A stretch of 64,000 nt of DNA from Paracoccus benzoatiresistens (GTDB taxonomy: Bacteria > Pseudomonadota > Alphaproteobacteria > Rhodobacterales > Rhodobacteraceae): assembly GCF_026913015.1 (NCBI RefSeq), contig NZ_JAPTYD010000009.1, positions 62,001-126,000 of the forward strand. The letters are read 5' to 3'. Below the pieces are notes generated by a model, which was given only the letters and a program-made list of their open reading frames with translations, was not told where the DNA came from and ran no database searches. Shown here piece by piece: positions 19,041 to 27,636 of this stretch. Position 1 is the first letter of the stretch. The number at the start of each line of letters is the position of its first letter. The position numbers and the translations under genes were made by a program.

Positions 19041-19975
19041 GGCAGCCGCGCCAGCCGTTCGGTCAGCAGGTCGAACAGGCCGTCCCGATCCAGATGGCGG
19101 ATGAACAGGGCATTGGCGGGACGATCCGTCACGCGCCACCAGTCCGCGACGGTCATGCCGGTGGTATGCCGCCCCTCGGTCTCGATCTCGACATTGATCT
19201 GGCGGCCTTGGAACAGGTCGGGGCGCAGCACCCAGGCGATGGTGCAGGGATCGTGCAGGGGCGCGCCTTGGCTTCCGTACTTGTCCTTGTCGAAGCGCTC
19301 GAAGAAATCGGTCCAGCTGGCGATGGCCGGGCCGCAGCGGCCGGGCAAGGCTCGCATCGCCTCGATCCAGCCACGAGATGTCAGTGCCTCATGCGTGGCG
19401 TCCAGCGGCATCACGACCAGCGGCGCGCCCGCGGCAAAAACCTCGGCCGCGGCTTCGGGATCGACATAGATGTTGAACTCGGCGGCGGGCGTGATGTTGC
19501 CCACCTCGAAGTAGGCGCCGCCCATCAGGACGATCTGCTGGACGCGGGCGATGATGTCGGGCGCGCGGCGGAAGGCCTCGGCGATATTGGTCAGGGGACC
19601 GACGGGAACCAGCGTCACCGTGCCCGCCGCTTCGCGGCGCAGCGTGTCGATAATGAAATCGACGGCGTGCTGCGGCTGCAGGGGGACAGCCGGGTCGGGC
19701 AGCTCGATCCCGTCCAGCCCCGATTTGCCATGGACATGTTCGGCCGTCACCAGCGCGCGCGACAGCGGCCGGTCGCAACCCGCAAAGACCGGGATGTCAG
19801 GGCGTCCCGCCAGTTCCACGATCTTGCGCGCGTTCAGCTCGGTCAGCGGCAGTGGCACGTTGCCGGCCACGGCCGTCAGGCCCAGCACCTGCAGTTCAGG
19901 GCTGGCTAGCGCCAGCAGGATTGCCACGGCATCGTCCTGGCCGGGATCCGTGTCGATGATGATCTTGCGCGCCAT
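19037..19975 (-). CDS. Nucleoside hydrolase (IU-NH family)
   Basis: An inosine-uridine preferring nucleoside hydrolase that splits ribonucleosides into base and ribose. The 312-residue protein starts MARKIIIDTDPGQDDAVAI with the calcium-binding Asp cluster of the family at residues 8-15. VPVGPLTNIA and LMGGAYFEVGNITPAAEFNIYVDPEAA follow in the middle, and HDPCTIAWVL near 240 supplies the His/Asp active-site pair. The start at 19975 follows GGAGG. It is convergent with ompH, overlapping by four bases. Base specificity (purine, pyrimidine) is not decidable. Confidence 0.92.
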   Translation of the reverse strand: MARKIIIDTDPGQDDAVAILLALASPELQVLGLTAVAGNVPLPLTELNARKIVELAGRPDIPVFAGCDRPLSRALVTAEHVHGKSGLDGIELPDPAVPLQPQHAVDFIIDTLRREAAGTVTLVPVGPLTNIAEAFRRAPDIIARVQQIVLMGGAYFEVGNITPAAEFNIYVDPEAAAEVFAAGAPLVVMPLDATHEALTSRGWIEAMRALPGRCGPAIASWTDFFERFDKDKYGSQGAPLHDPCTIAWVLRPDLFQGRQINVEIETEGRHTTGMTVADWWRVTDRPANALFIRHLDRDGLFDLLTERLARLP

Positions 19976-20086
19976 GGAGACCTCCTGCAGTGAGCGCCGT
20001 TGTGAGATCGAATTGGCGGCAGCGCAAGTCCCCCGGCAAGGCGTGATCCATTGACCCGGCGTCCGCCGCGCGATAGGGCCGCGCCC

Positions 20087-21895
20087 ATGGCACGCGCACC
20101 CCTTCTTCAACTGACCGACATCTCGCTGACCTTTGGCGGCGATCCCGTGTTTGACGGATTGTCCCTGACCATCCAGCCGGGCGACCGGGTGGCGCTGGTG
20201 GGCCGCAACGGTTCGGGAAAATCGACGCTGATGAAGGTCATGGCGGGCCTGGTCGAGGTGGACCGGGGCGAGGTCGTGCTGAGCGCCGGGGTCTCGACCG
20301 GCTATATGGAGCAGGATCCCGATCTGTCGGGTTTTGCCACCTTGGGCGAATTTGCCGCGTCCGGCCTTCCGGAGTCAGAATCATATCGCGTCGAAATGGC
20401 TGCCGAGGGGCTGAAATTCGATCCCGCGCGTCCGGTTGAAACCGCATCCGGCGGGGAACGCCGCCGCGCCGCGCTGGCCCGTCTGCTGGCGCAGGCACCC
20501 GAACTGATGCTGCTGGACGAGCCCACGAACCACCTGGACATCGAGGCGATCGGCTGGCTGGAGGACCACCTGTCCCAGACCCGCGCCGCCTATGTCATCA
20601 TCAGCCACGACCGCGCCTTCCTGCGCCGCCTGACCCGCGCCACGCTGTGGATCGACCGGGGCGAGGTGCGCCGCCAAGAGAGGGGCTTCGAGGGCTTCGA
20701 GGACTGGCGCGAGGCGGTCTGGACTGCCGAGGACGATGCCCGCCACAAGCTGGACCGCAAGATCAAGGCCGAGGCCCGCTGGGCGGTCGAGGGCATCAGC
20801 GCACGGCGCAAGCGCAACCAGGGCCGGGTCCGCGCGCTGGCTGCCTTGCGCGCGGAACGCAGCGCCCAAATCCGGCGGCAGGGGACGGCGGCAATGGCGC
20901 TGGGATCCGGTCCTCAGTCCGGCAAGAAGGTGATTGAGGCCAACGGCATCGCCAAGGCATTCGGCGGCCGCACCATCCTGCGGCCCTTCGACCTGCTGGT
21001 GAACCGGGGCGACCGGGTGGCCTTTGTCGGTCCGAACGGCGCGGGCAAGACCACGCTGATCAAGATGCTGACCGGAGAGATCGCGCCCGACCAGGGCACG
21101 GTCACGCTGGGCACCAACCTGGAACTGGCGGTCTTCGACCAGACCCGTTCGGCGTTGAACCCCGACCAGACCCTATGGGAATCGCTGACCGGCGATCCGG
21201 ACATGCGCGTCTCGGGTCGCGCCGATCAGGTCATGGTGCGGGGGCAGCCACGTCATGTGGTGGCCTATCTCAAGGATTTCCTGTTCGACGATGGACAGGC
21301 CCGCGCGCCGGTGCGCAGCCTGTCGGGCGGCGAAAAGGCCCGGCTGCTGCTGGCGCGGTTGATGGCCAGGCCGTCGAACCTTCTGGTGCTGGACGAACCC
21401 ACCAACGACCTGGACGTGGAAACGCTGGATCTGCTGCAGGATCTGCTGGGGGAATACGACGGCACCGTGCTGCTGGTCAGCCACGACCGCGATTTCATCG
21501 ACCGCGTGGCCGATACCACCGTCGCGATGGAGGGCGATGGCCGCGCCACGGTCTATGCCGGCGGCTGGTCCGATTACCGGGCGCAGCGGGGCGAGGATGC
21601 GCCTGTCGCCCTGGACAGCGCTCCAAAGAAGACCGAAGCCGCGCCCGAGAAGCCCAGATCGGCCCGGCCCGGCCTGACCTTCACCGAACGCCACCGCCTG
21701 GATGCGCTGCCTGCGGTGATAGAGCGGCTGGAAGCCGAGATCTCCAAGCTGTCCGAGTTCCTGGCGCAACCCGACCTGTTCACGACAGCGCCCGCCAAGT
21801 TCCAGAAGGCGACCGAGGCGCTTGCCGAACGGCAGCAGGCGTTGTCCGAGGCAGAGGAGGAATGGCTGGTGCTCGAGGAAAAGGCCGCCTCCTAG
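20087..21895 (+). CDS. ABC-F family ATPase, Uup-like
   Basis: A soluble twin-ATPase protein without membrane segments; ABC-F members act on ribosomes or, for Uup, affect replication and recombination intermediates. In 602 residues the first cassette has GRNGSGKST, ASGGERRRAALA and LLLDEPTNHLD, and the second GPNGAGKTT, SLSGGEKARLLLA and LLVLDEPTNDLD. A C-terminal coiled coil of about 70 residues follows (TFTERHRLDALPAVIERLEAEI), characteristic of the Uup group. The ATG at 20087 is chosen over an upstream TTG because the homology starts at APLLQLTDIS. It is convergent with the next gene, overlapping by four bases. Confidence 0.93.
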   Translation: MARAPLLQLTDISLTFGGDPVFDGLSLTIQPGDRVALVGRNGSGKSTLMKVMAGLVEVDRGEVVLSAGVSTGYMEQDPDLSGFATLGEFAASGLPESESYRVEMAAEGLKFDPARPVETASGGERRRAALARLLAQAPELMLLDEPTNHLDIEAIGWLEDHLSQTRAAYVIISHDRAFLRRLTRATLWIDRGEVRRQERGFEGFEDWREAVWTAEDDARHKLDRKIKAEARWAVEGISARRKRNQGRVRALAALRAERSAQIRRQGTAAMALGSGPQSGKKVIEANGIAKAFGGRTILRPFDLLVNRGDRVAFVGPNGAGKTTLIKMLTGEIAPDQGTVTLGTNLELAVFDQTRSALNPDQTLWESLTGDPDMRVSGRADQVMVRGQPRHVVAYLKDFLFDDGQARAPVRSLSGGEKARLLLARLMARPSNLLVLDEPTNDLDVETLDLLQDLLGEYDGTVLLVSHDRDFIDRVADTTVAMEGDGRATVYAGGWSDYRAQRGEDAPVALDSAPKKTEAAPEKPRSARPGLTFTERHRLDALPAVIERLEAEISKLSEFLAQPDLFTTAPAKFQKATEALAERQQALSEAEEEWLVLEEKAAS

Positions 21896-22866
21896 GCCCC
21901 GCGCGCGGCATGGCTGCTGATCCAGCCATGCGCGAAACTGATCTTTTCCCGGATCTTCGGCGTCAGGATGAAGGGATACAGATCCGAATTGTCCAGGGCG
22001 CGATTGATGTCGTTGATGGCGATGGCGACTTCGGCCGCGATGTTCAGCAGGTTGTCGGCGTCGGGATCGGCATAGGGTTGATACCCCTCGGGCACGCCCT
22101 TCATCAACAGGCCGGCGCTGACGAAGCTGTCGGTGAAATCGACCATGTGCAGCAGGTGTGCCACCGTTTCGGCCCAGTCCTCGTGCGGATGAGAGGTTGC
22201 ATAGGCGGTGATGAAATCCTCGCCCGGATCCTTCGGGTTGGCATAGTGCTCTTGCAGCGCGGCGTTGTAGTCGGCGCTCTCATCCCCGAACAGCGCGCGG
22301 AATTCATCGACGAATCCCGGCGCGACCGCCAGGCGGTCGAACAGGAAATGCGCCAATTCGTGCCGGAAATGGCCGACCATGGACCGATATTGCTCTCCCA
22401 TCTGGCGCTGGCGCTGCGCACGGATCAATTCGTCGGCTTCGGTCACGTTGATGACGATCTCGCCACTGTCGTGGCCCATCATGATCTGCACGGCCCGCCC
22501 GCTGCCCGTGTTTTCGGACAGCATCTGGAAACGTGGGCGCATGCCCGGATCGGCATCGGTGAACCAGTCCCAGTTCGACAGGTTCGCCAGCACCCACCGC
22601 TTCGCCCGCTCGGCCCGCTCCAGCAGTTGCTGGTTGTCACCGACGTTCAGCGCCGGCACCACGTCCGACATCGCGCAGGACCGGCACAGCGTCTCGCCCG
22701 GGGCAGCGACCCAGTTGCACTGGATGGTGTCGCGGTTGGCGCAGGGCTCGGCCTTGTTCCACATGGCGCGGGCCTCGGGTTCATAGAACAGCGGCTCGCC
22801 GCAGGCGCAGAACAGGTTGTCGAAATAAACGCGCGAGTTGCAGGCAGGGCAGGTAAAGCTTTGCAT
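21892..22866 (-). CDS. Zinc-ribbon putative metallopeptidase (DUF2248 type)
   Basis: A 324-residue protein with an N-terminal zinc ribbon (CPAC at 6-9, CAC near 20) followed by more cysteines, including CRSC near 62. A predicted metalloprotease domain has HFRHELAHFLFDRLA near 165-180, a HExxH motif as HELAH, with a downstream HEDWAETVAHLLHM segment supplying Glu and His as further metal ligands. Substrate unknown. No signal peptide is seen, so it is probably cytoplasmic. The start at 22866 is supported by AAGGA upstream and by the first CxxC of the ribbon starting at residue 6. Confidence 0.82.
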   Translation of the reverse strand: MQSFTCPACNSRVYFDNLFCACGEPLFYEPEARAMWNKAEPCANRDTIQCNWVAAPGETLCRSCAMSDVVPALNVGDNQQLLERAERAKRWVLANLSNWDWFTDADPGMRPRFQMLSENTGSGRAVQIMMGHDSGEIVINVTEADELIRAQRQRQMGEQYRSMVGHFRHELAHFLFDRLAVAPGFVDEFRALFGDESADYNAALQEHYANPKDPGEDFITAYATSHPHEDWAETVAHLLHMVDFTDSFVSAGLLMKGVPEGYQPYADPDADNLLNIAAEVAIAINDINRALDNSDLYPFILTPKIREKISFAHGWISSHAARGA

Positions 22867-22948
22867 GGATGGCGTCCTTGGAAGGGCTGCTAAGGAAGCC
22901 GTGCCGCGCATTGCGGTTCCGGCGGGGATCGGAAATATCGTTGCCCGC

Positions 22949-22977
22949 TTGACTTGCGAGGGCCGATCTTCCATATG
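22949..22977 (+). promoter_or_regulatory. Candidate promoter for rplU-rpmA
   Basis: TTGACT at 22949-22954 and CATATG at 22972-22977 are separated by 17 bases in the 256-base gap before rplU. The leader of about 145 bases that would follow is GC-rich and could fold, but I recognise no named ribosomal leader. Confidence 0.35.
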
Positions 22978-23122
22978 CACGCAGACCGGCCGGGCATATG
23001 CTTTGGGCCGGTGTGTTATTTTCAACGACATCCCCATGCGCGGGATGCGCTGTCCGAAGGCGGGAAACCGAACGCCAGAGCGATCTGGGGCCGAAGGACG
23101 CGGAAGCAAAGGAAACGAAGCG

Positions 23123-23485
23123 ATGTTCGCGGTTCTGAAGACAGGCGGCAAGCAATACAAGGTGCAGGCGGGCGATGTCCTGCGCGTTGAAAAGCTGAAT
23201 GCCGCGGCTGGCGACAAGGTCCAGTTCAACGAAATCCTGATGGTCGGCTCCACCCTGGGCGCGCCGCTGGTTGACGGCGCCTGCGTGCAGGCCGAAGTGA
23301 TCGACCAGATCAAGGCCGACAAGGTCATCACCTATGTCAAGCGCCGCCGCAAGCACAGCTCGCAGCGCACCCGCGGGCATCGCCAGCAGCTGACCCTGCT
23401 GCGGGTGACCGACGTTCTGGCTGATGGCGCAGCTTCGACCGGCGTGAAGACCGCCGTCGGCGCGCGCACCAAAGAAAACGCGTAA
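23123..23485 (+). CDS. rplU: 50S ribosomal protein L21
   Basis: The 120-residue protein begins MFAVLKTGGKQYKVQAGDVLRVEKL, the L21 signature, and carries the basic KRRRKHSSQRTRGHRQQLTLLRV rRNA-binding segment near 72-95. AAAGGAAA precedes the ATG at 23123. The frame is open far upstream through the leader, but that part has no homology. rpmA follows 12 bases later. Confidence 0.97.
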   Translation: MFAVLKTGGKQYKVQAGDVLRVEKLNAAAGDKVQFNEILMVGSTLGAPLVDGACVQAEVIDQIKADKVITYVKRRRKHSSQRTRGHRQQLTLLRVTDVLADGAASTGVKTAVGARTKENA

Positions 23486-23497
23486 GGAGACTGAGCC

Positions 23498-23770
23498 ATG
23501 GCACACAAGAAAGCAGGCGGTTCGTCCCGCAACGGTCGTGACTCGGCCGGTCGCCGTCTGGGCGTCAAGCTGTATGGCGGCCAGGAAGCCGTCGCCGGCA
23601 ACATCATCGTGCGTCAGCGCGGCACCAAGTGGTGGGCTGGCGACAACGTCGGCATGGGCAAGGACCATACCCTGTTCGCCCTGACCGACGGCCATGTGAC
23701 CTTCAAGAAGGGCCTGAAGGGTCGCACCTTCATTTCCGTGGTGCCCGCGACCCTCGAAGCCGCCGAGTAA
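23498..23770 (+). CDS. rpmA: 50S ribosomal protein L27
   Basis: The 90-residue protein starts [24 protein letters not shown], the conserved N-terminus that reaches the peptidyl transferase centre. There is no N-terminal prepeptide of the Firmicutes type. It forms the usual rplU-rpmA operon and is followed by a strong terminator. Confidence 0.98.
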   Translation: MAHKKAGGSSRNGRDSAGRRLGVKLYGGQEAVAGNIIVRQRGTKWWAGDNVGMGKDHTLFALTDGHVTFKKGLKGRTFISVVPATLEAAE

Positions 23771-23796
23771 CCCGAAGTTAACATTTCAGTGTTACA

Positions 23797-23833
23797 GGGG
23801 GATCGGCGGAAGCCGGTCCCCCGCCTGTTTTCC
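23797..23833 (+). terminator. Rho-independent terminator after rpmA
   Basis: An 11-bp stem (GGGGGATCGGC with GCCGGTCCCCC, one T-G pair) closes a GGAA loop and is followed by GCCTGTTTT. It separates the ribosomal operon from the GNAT gene. Confidence 0.8.
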
Positions 23834-23844
23834 GGGAGGGGAGA

Positions 23845-24432
23845 ATGGTCATGTCAGCACCGATGCGGGAAGGAACGCGCTTGGACGATCTGAAGATATC
23901 GGAATCCGCGCTGAACCAGCCCGTCATCGCCACTGAACGTTTTGTCTTGCGGCCCTTGCGTCCTTCGGATGCGGGGATGATCGCGCATTACACCTCGGAC
24001 AAGCGCGTGGCCGAGGGGACGCGGGCAATTCCGCACCCGCTGCCGCCGGGCGCATCAGAGGCCTTCGTGGCCCGCGCCCTGTCGCCCGACCGTGGCGAGG
24101 ATGTCTGGGCCATCGACGGATCGGCAAACAGGCTGGCCGAACTGCTGGGCGTCGTGTCCCTGACCCATATGGAGGGCGATCAGTCCGAGCTTGGCTTCTG
24201 GATCGGGGCGGGCTTCTGGAACACCGGCTTTGCGACCGAGGCGGTCGATGCGCTGGTCCGGGCCAATCCGCACAAGGCGCGGACGCTGTTCGCCGAGGCG
24301 TTCCAGGACAATCCCGGTTCGGCGCGGGTCCTGACGAATTGCGGCTTTGTCTATCTGGGCGATGCCGAAAGCTGGTCGGTCGCGCGCAATGCCCGCGTGC
24401 CGACCTGGACCTATCTGCGCAAGATGGGCTGA
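23845..24432 (+). CDS. GNAT family N-acetyltransferase (RimJ/RimL-like)
   Basis: A 195-residue acetyltransferase of the ribosomal-protein-alanine/spermidine type. The N-terminal TERFVLRPLRPSDAGMIAHYTSD matches the RimJ-like start. The central strand-helix GFWIGAGFWNTGFATEAVDALVR is the acetyl-CoA-binding region, and NPGSARVLTNCGFVYLGD is the late conserved segment. The substrate is unknown. The start follows GGGAGGGG closely; an ATG two codons later is also possible. It is often found after rplU-rpmA in related genomes. Confidence 0.87.
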   Translation: MVMSAPMREGTRLDDLKISESALNQPVIATERFVLRPLRPSDAGMIAHYTSDKRVAEGTRAIPHPLPPGASEAFVARALSPDRGEDVWAIDGSANRLAELLGVVSLTHMEGDQSELGFWIGAGFWNTGFATEAVDALVRANPHKARTLFAEAFQDNPGSARVLTNCGFVYLGDAESWSVARNARVPTWTYLRKMG

Positions 24433-24462
24433 GGGCAAGGCTCCCTTGTTCCTTGGTGAACG

Positions 24463-24494
24463 GGCCGGTTGCAGAAACTGCAACCGGCCTTCTT
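24463..24494 (+). terminator. Rho-independent terminator after the GNAT gene
   Basis: GGCCGGTTGCAG and CTGCAACCGGCC form a perfect 12-bp stem around AAA, followed by TTCTTGC. Confidence 0.85.
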
Positions 24495-24526
24495 GCATTC
24501 CGGGGCGGACAGCATAACTCGGCCGC

Positions 24527-25513
24527 ATGAGCATTCCGTTTTCCCTTCTCGATCTGTCGCCGGTGCCCGAGGGCTTCGAGCCCGCCGATGCCATCCGCAA
24601 CACCCTTGACCTGGCCCGTCGCGCCGAGAACTGGGGCTATGGCCGGTTCTGGCTGGCCGAACATCACAACATGCCTGGCATCGCCAGCGCGGCGACGGCG
24701 GTGCTGATCGGGCTGGTGGCGCAGGCGACATCGCGGATGCGGGTGGGCGCGGGGGGCATCATGCTGCCGAACCACGCGCCGCTGACGGTGGCCGAGGCTT
24801 TCGGCACGCTCGCCACCGCCTTTCCCGATCGGATCGACCTTGGCCTTGGCCGCGCGCCAGGAGGGGACGGCGCCGTGATCCGCGCCTTGCGCCGCGATCC
24901 GATGGCAGACTCTTTCCCGCAGGATGTGGTCGAACTGCTGGACTATCTTGGTCCCGAACGTCCCGGCGCCCCCGTCCGCGCCTTGCCGGGCGAGGGGACC
25001 AATGTGCCGGTCTGGATCCTGGGGAGCAGCCTGTTTGGCGCCCAACTGGCCGCGCATCTGGGGCTGCCCTATGCCTTCGCCAGTCATTTCGCGCCGTCTG
25101 ACATGGAACAGGCCATCGCCATCTATCGTGACCGCTTCCGCCCCGGCCCTTGGAACGACCGGCCCCATGTGATGATCGCGATCAACGTCTTCGCCGCCGA
25201 CAGCACCGAGGAAGCGCAACATCTGCGCACCTCGATGCAGTTGGCCTTCGCGCGGCTGCGGACCGGGATGCCGGGCAAGCTGCCGCGCCCCGTGCGCGAC
25301 CTGGATGCCGAGATCGGGCCGCAGATGCGGCGCATGGTCGATCAGGCGCTGAAGATCAGCGCGGTCGGCGATGCGGGGCAGGTCAAGGATCAGGTGCAGG
25401 CGCTGATCACGCAGCATCGCCCGGACGAGGTGATTCTGACCGGGCAGATCCACGACCATGACGCGCGGCTGCGCAGCTTCGAGATCGCGGCAGAGGTGAT
25501 GCGGTCGCTGTAG
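24527..25513 (+). CDS. Luciferase-like (LLM class) flavin-dependent oxidoreductase
   Basis: A 328-residue TIM-barrel monooxygenase-like protein. The N-terminus [18 protein letters not shown] with [16 protein letters not shown] near 43-58, [22 protein letters not shown] near 77-98 and [11 protein letters not shown] near 105 are the signature blocks of the MsnO8/YhbW group, which use FMNH2 or F420-like flavin. The physiological substrate is unknown. It stands alone between a strong terminator and a gene-free stretch. Confidence 0.9.
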   Translation: MSIPFSLLDLSPVPEGFEPADAIRNTLDLARRAENWGYGRFWLAEHHNMPGIASAATAVLIGLVAQATSRMRVGAGGIMLPNHAPLTVAEAFGTLATAFPDRIDLGLGRAPGGDGAVIRALRRDPMADSFPQDVVELLDYLGPERPGAPVRALPGEGTNVPVWILGSSLFGAQLAAHLGLPYAFASHFAPSDMEQAIAIYRDRFRPGPWNDRPHVMIAINVFAADSTEEAQHLRTSMQLAFARLRTGMPGKLPRPVRDLDAEIGPQMRRMVDQALKISAVGDAGQVKDQVQALITQHRPDEVILTGQIHDHDARLRSFEIAAEVMRSL

Positions 25514-25775
25514 GCTGGCAGGATGACGCGAGGCTGTCTTGCTGGCGATAGCGCTTGGGATGCAGGCAGAACCACTGGCGGGCTGGCGTCATGCTTGCTT
25601 GCCGGGGTCCAAAAAGCTGGCTGGCGCGTCGGCTGGCTGGCTTTGTTGCATTCGTATAATGGGACCCGGACCCCGCTGCAAGAGAAGTCCAACAAAAACA
25701 ATTAGTTGACAGATTCAGTCGGAAGTTGGTCAAGCACTGGTCGCGCAAGCGAATTTTGCAGCACTGCCGCACGAA
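25514..25775. other. Gene-free stretch with GGCTGGC repeats
   Basis: No coding frame with support is seen. The left half holds a cluster of imperfect GGCTGGC/TGCTGGC units, about seven in the first 130 bases. The right half is locally A+T-rich (CAACAAAAACAATTAGTTGACA). A TATAAT hexamer occurs near 25655 but has no matching -35. It may hold the LLM gene's transcript end. Confidence 0.5.
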
Positions 25776-25807
25776 GAAGCCGCCGATGCGAAGGCACCGG
25801 CGGCTTC
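25776..25807 (-). terminator. Terminator of trpS
   Basis: GAAGCCGCCG and CGGCGGCTTC form a 10-bp stem with a 12-base loop just past the trpS stop, and on the minus strand it runs into TTCTTCGTG. Confidence 0.65.
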
Positions 25808-25824
25808 CAGAAGTGCAGCACGAA

Positions 25825-26859
25825 TCAGGGACGGGTGCGCAGCAGGCCCATGATCTCCTTCGTCTGCTCCAGGATCGGGGTCGCGATCTCGTCCGCGCGC
25901 AGGGCGCCCTGGCCCAGAATCCGGTCGATCTCGGCGGGGTCGGCCATGTATTCGTTCATCCGCCGCGTGATCGGCTCCAGCGAGGCGACAGCCAGTTCCG
26001 CCAAGGCGGGCTTGAAGGCGCCGAAGCCCTGGCCCTCGAAACGCGCCAGGACCTGATCAGGCGTTTCATCCGCAAGCGCGGCATAGATGTTGACCAGGTT
26101 CCGCGCCTCGGGCCGGTCCTTCAGGCCCTCGGTCTTGCCGGGCAGCGGGTCCGCGTCGGTCCGGGCCTTGCGGATCTTCTGGGCGATGGCATTGGCGCCG
26201 TCGGTCAGGTTGATGCGGCTGGCGTCCGACGGGTCGGATTTCGACATCTTCTTGCTGCCGTCGCGCAGCGACATGACGCGGGTGGCCACGCCCTCGATCA
26301 GCGGCTCGGTGATGGGGAACTGCTCGACCCCGTAATCGTGGTTGAACTTGGCGGCGATGTCACGGGTCAGTTCCAGGTGCTGCTTCTGATCCTCGCCCAC
26401 CGGCACGGCTGTCGCCTGATAGGTCAGGATGTCGGCGGCCATCAGCGCCGGGTAGGCCAGCAGGCCGAGGCTGACGTTTTCGGTGTTCTTGCCCGCCTTG
26501 TCCTTGAACTGGGTCATGCGATACATCCAGCCGACACGCGCCACGGTATTGAAAAGCCATGCCATTTCCGCGTGTGCCGAAACCTGGCTCTGATTGAACA
26601 GAACCGATTGCGCCGGATCGACACCCGCCGCCATGAAGGCCGCCGCGGCCTCGCGGATATTGCGGCGCAGGGTTTCGGGTTCCTGCCAGACCGTGATCGC
26701 GTGCAGGTCGACCAGGCAGTAGATCGTCTCGGCATCGCCCCCCTGCAAGGCCGCGAAGCGCTTCAGCGCGCCCAGATAGTTGCCAAGCGTCAGCCCGCCC
26801 GAGGGCTGGATCCCTGAGAAGATGCGGGGCGTGAAACGGGTCTTCTTCGTCTCGGTCAT
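25825..26859 (-). CDS. trpS: Tryptophan--tRNA ligase
   Basis: Class I aminoacyl-tRNA synthetase charging tRNA-Trp. The 344-residue protein has [19 protein letters not shown] near 14-32, where the HIGH-like segment is LGNY, and MSKSD near 205-209 as the KMSKS loop. The dimer interface and tryptophan pocket segments ([36 protein letters not shown]) are intact. It is divergent from the rhomboid-like gene. Confidence 0.97.
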   Translation of the reverse strand: MTETKKTRFTPRIFSGIQPSGGLTLGNYLGALKRFAALQGGDAETIYCLVDLHAITVWQEPETLRRNIREAAAAFMAAGVDPAQSVLFNQSQVSAHAEMAWLFNTVARVGWMYRMTQFKDKAGKNTENVSLGLLAYPALMAADILTYQATAVPVGEDQKQHLELTRDIAAKFNHDYGVEQFPITEPLIEGVATRVMSLRDGSKKMSKSDPSDASRINLTDGANAIAQKIRKARTDADPLPGKTEGLKDRPEARNLVNIYAALADETPDQVLARFEGQGFGAFKPALAELAVASLEPITRRMNEYMADPAEIDRILGQGALRADEIATPILEQTKEIMGLLRTRP

Positions 26860-26934
26860 GTCGGGCCTGCTTGGATTTTGCGTCTGCGTGGCTTAGCCCT
26901 TGGCCAAAGCGACCGCAACCGCGAAGGAAATCCG

Positions 26935-27636
26935 ATGCGCCAGGCCATGCCCGTCTCGCCACTCAACCCGCTTCCGGCGGTCCTCTGGGCATTGGCCCTG
27001 CCTGCGATCGCGGGAGAGATCGTGTTCCTGCTGGGGCAGACCGGCCTGATCGGCGGGGCGCAAGGCGTCGGGCTGCGGCTGACCGCCATGCAGATGTCCG
27101 CCTTCGCGCCCGAAATGGTTCAGCGCATGTGGCAACTGGGCGCGGTCGATTGGGACCAGGCCTATCGGCTCCTGTCCTACAGCTTTGTCAATTCGTCCTT
27201 CACCCACGCCCTGTTCGTCGTGGTCTTCACCCTGGCGCTTGGCAACATGATTGCACGCGAGTTTCGCCCCTGGGCGGTGGTTGTCCTGTTCCTGGGCTCG
27301 GCCATTGGCGGGGCGCTGGTCTATACGGCGGCGATCTCGGTCCTGCCGGGACGGCCGGGGCCGCTGATCGGGGGCTATCCGGCAGTCTATGGGCTGGTTG
27401 GCGCCTTTACCTTCCTGCTGTGGTCGCGGCTCGGGGCGGTCCATGCCAACCGGATGCGCGCCTTTGCCCTGATCGGGATCCTGCTGGCCTTCCAACTGGT
27501 TTTCGGCATCGTCTTCGGCGGCGCGGGTTACGGCTGGATCGCCGAACTGGCGGGTTTCGGCGCGGGCTTCCTGCTGAGCTTCGTTCTGGTCGAGGGGGGC
27601 GTGCGGCGGGTCTTGCGCCAGATCCGGGCGCGTTAA
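26935..27636 (+). CDS. Rhomboid-fold membrane protein lacking the catalytic dyad
   Basis: A 233-residue polytopic protein with six or so membrane helices and the rhomboid layout. The helix-4 motif normally GxSGxxxG reads GGYPAVYGLVGAF (about residues 148-160), with Pro where the nucleophilic Ser should be. The helix-6 motif normally containing AH reads GWIAELAGFGAGFLL, with Glu in place of the His. The HxxxN of helix 2 keeps His but not Asn. It is therefore unlikely to be a protease and may be a pseudoenzyme acting on membrane protein fate, as iRhoms and Derlins do. The start at 26935 follows AAGGAA; a start 19 codons upstream has no ribosome site. Its stop overlaps the murJ end. Confidence 0.85.
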   Translation: MRQAMPVSPLNPLPAVLWALALPAIAGEIVFLLGQTGLIGGAQGVGLRLTAMQMSAFAPEMVQRMWQLGAVDWDQAYRLLSYSFVNSSFTHALFVVVFTLALGNMIAREFRPWAVVVLFLGSAIGGALVYTAAISVLPGRPGPLIGGYPAVYGLVGAFTFLLWSRLGAVHANRMRAFALIGILLAFQLVFGIVFGGAGYGWIAELAGFGAGFLLSFVLVEGGVRRVLRQIRAR

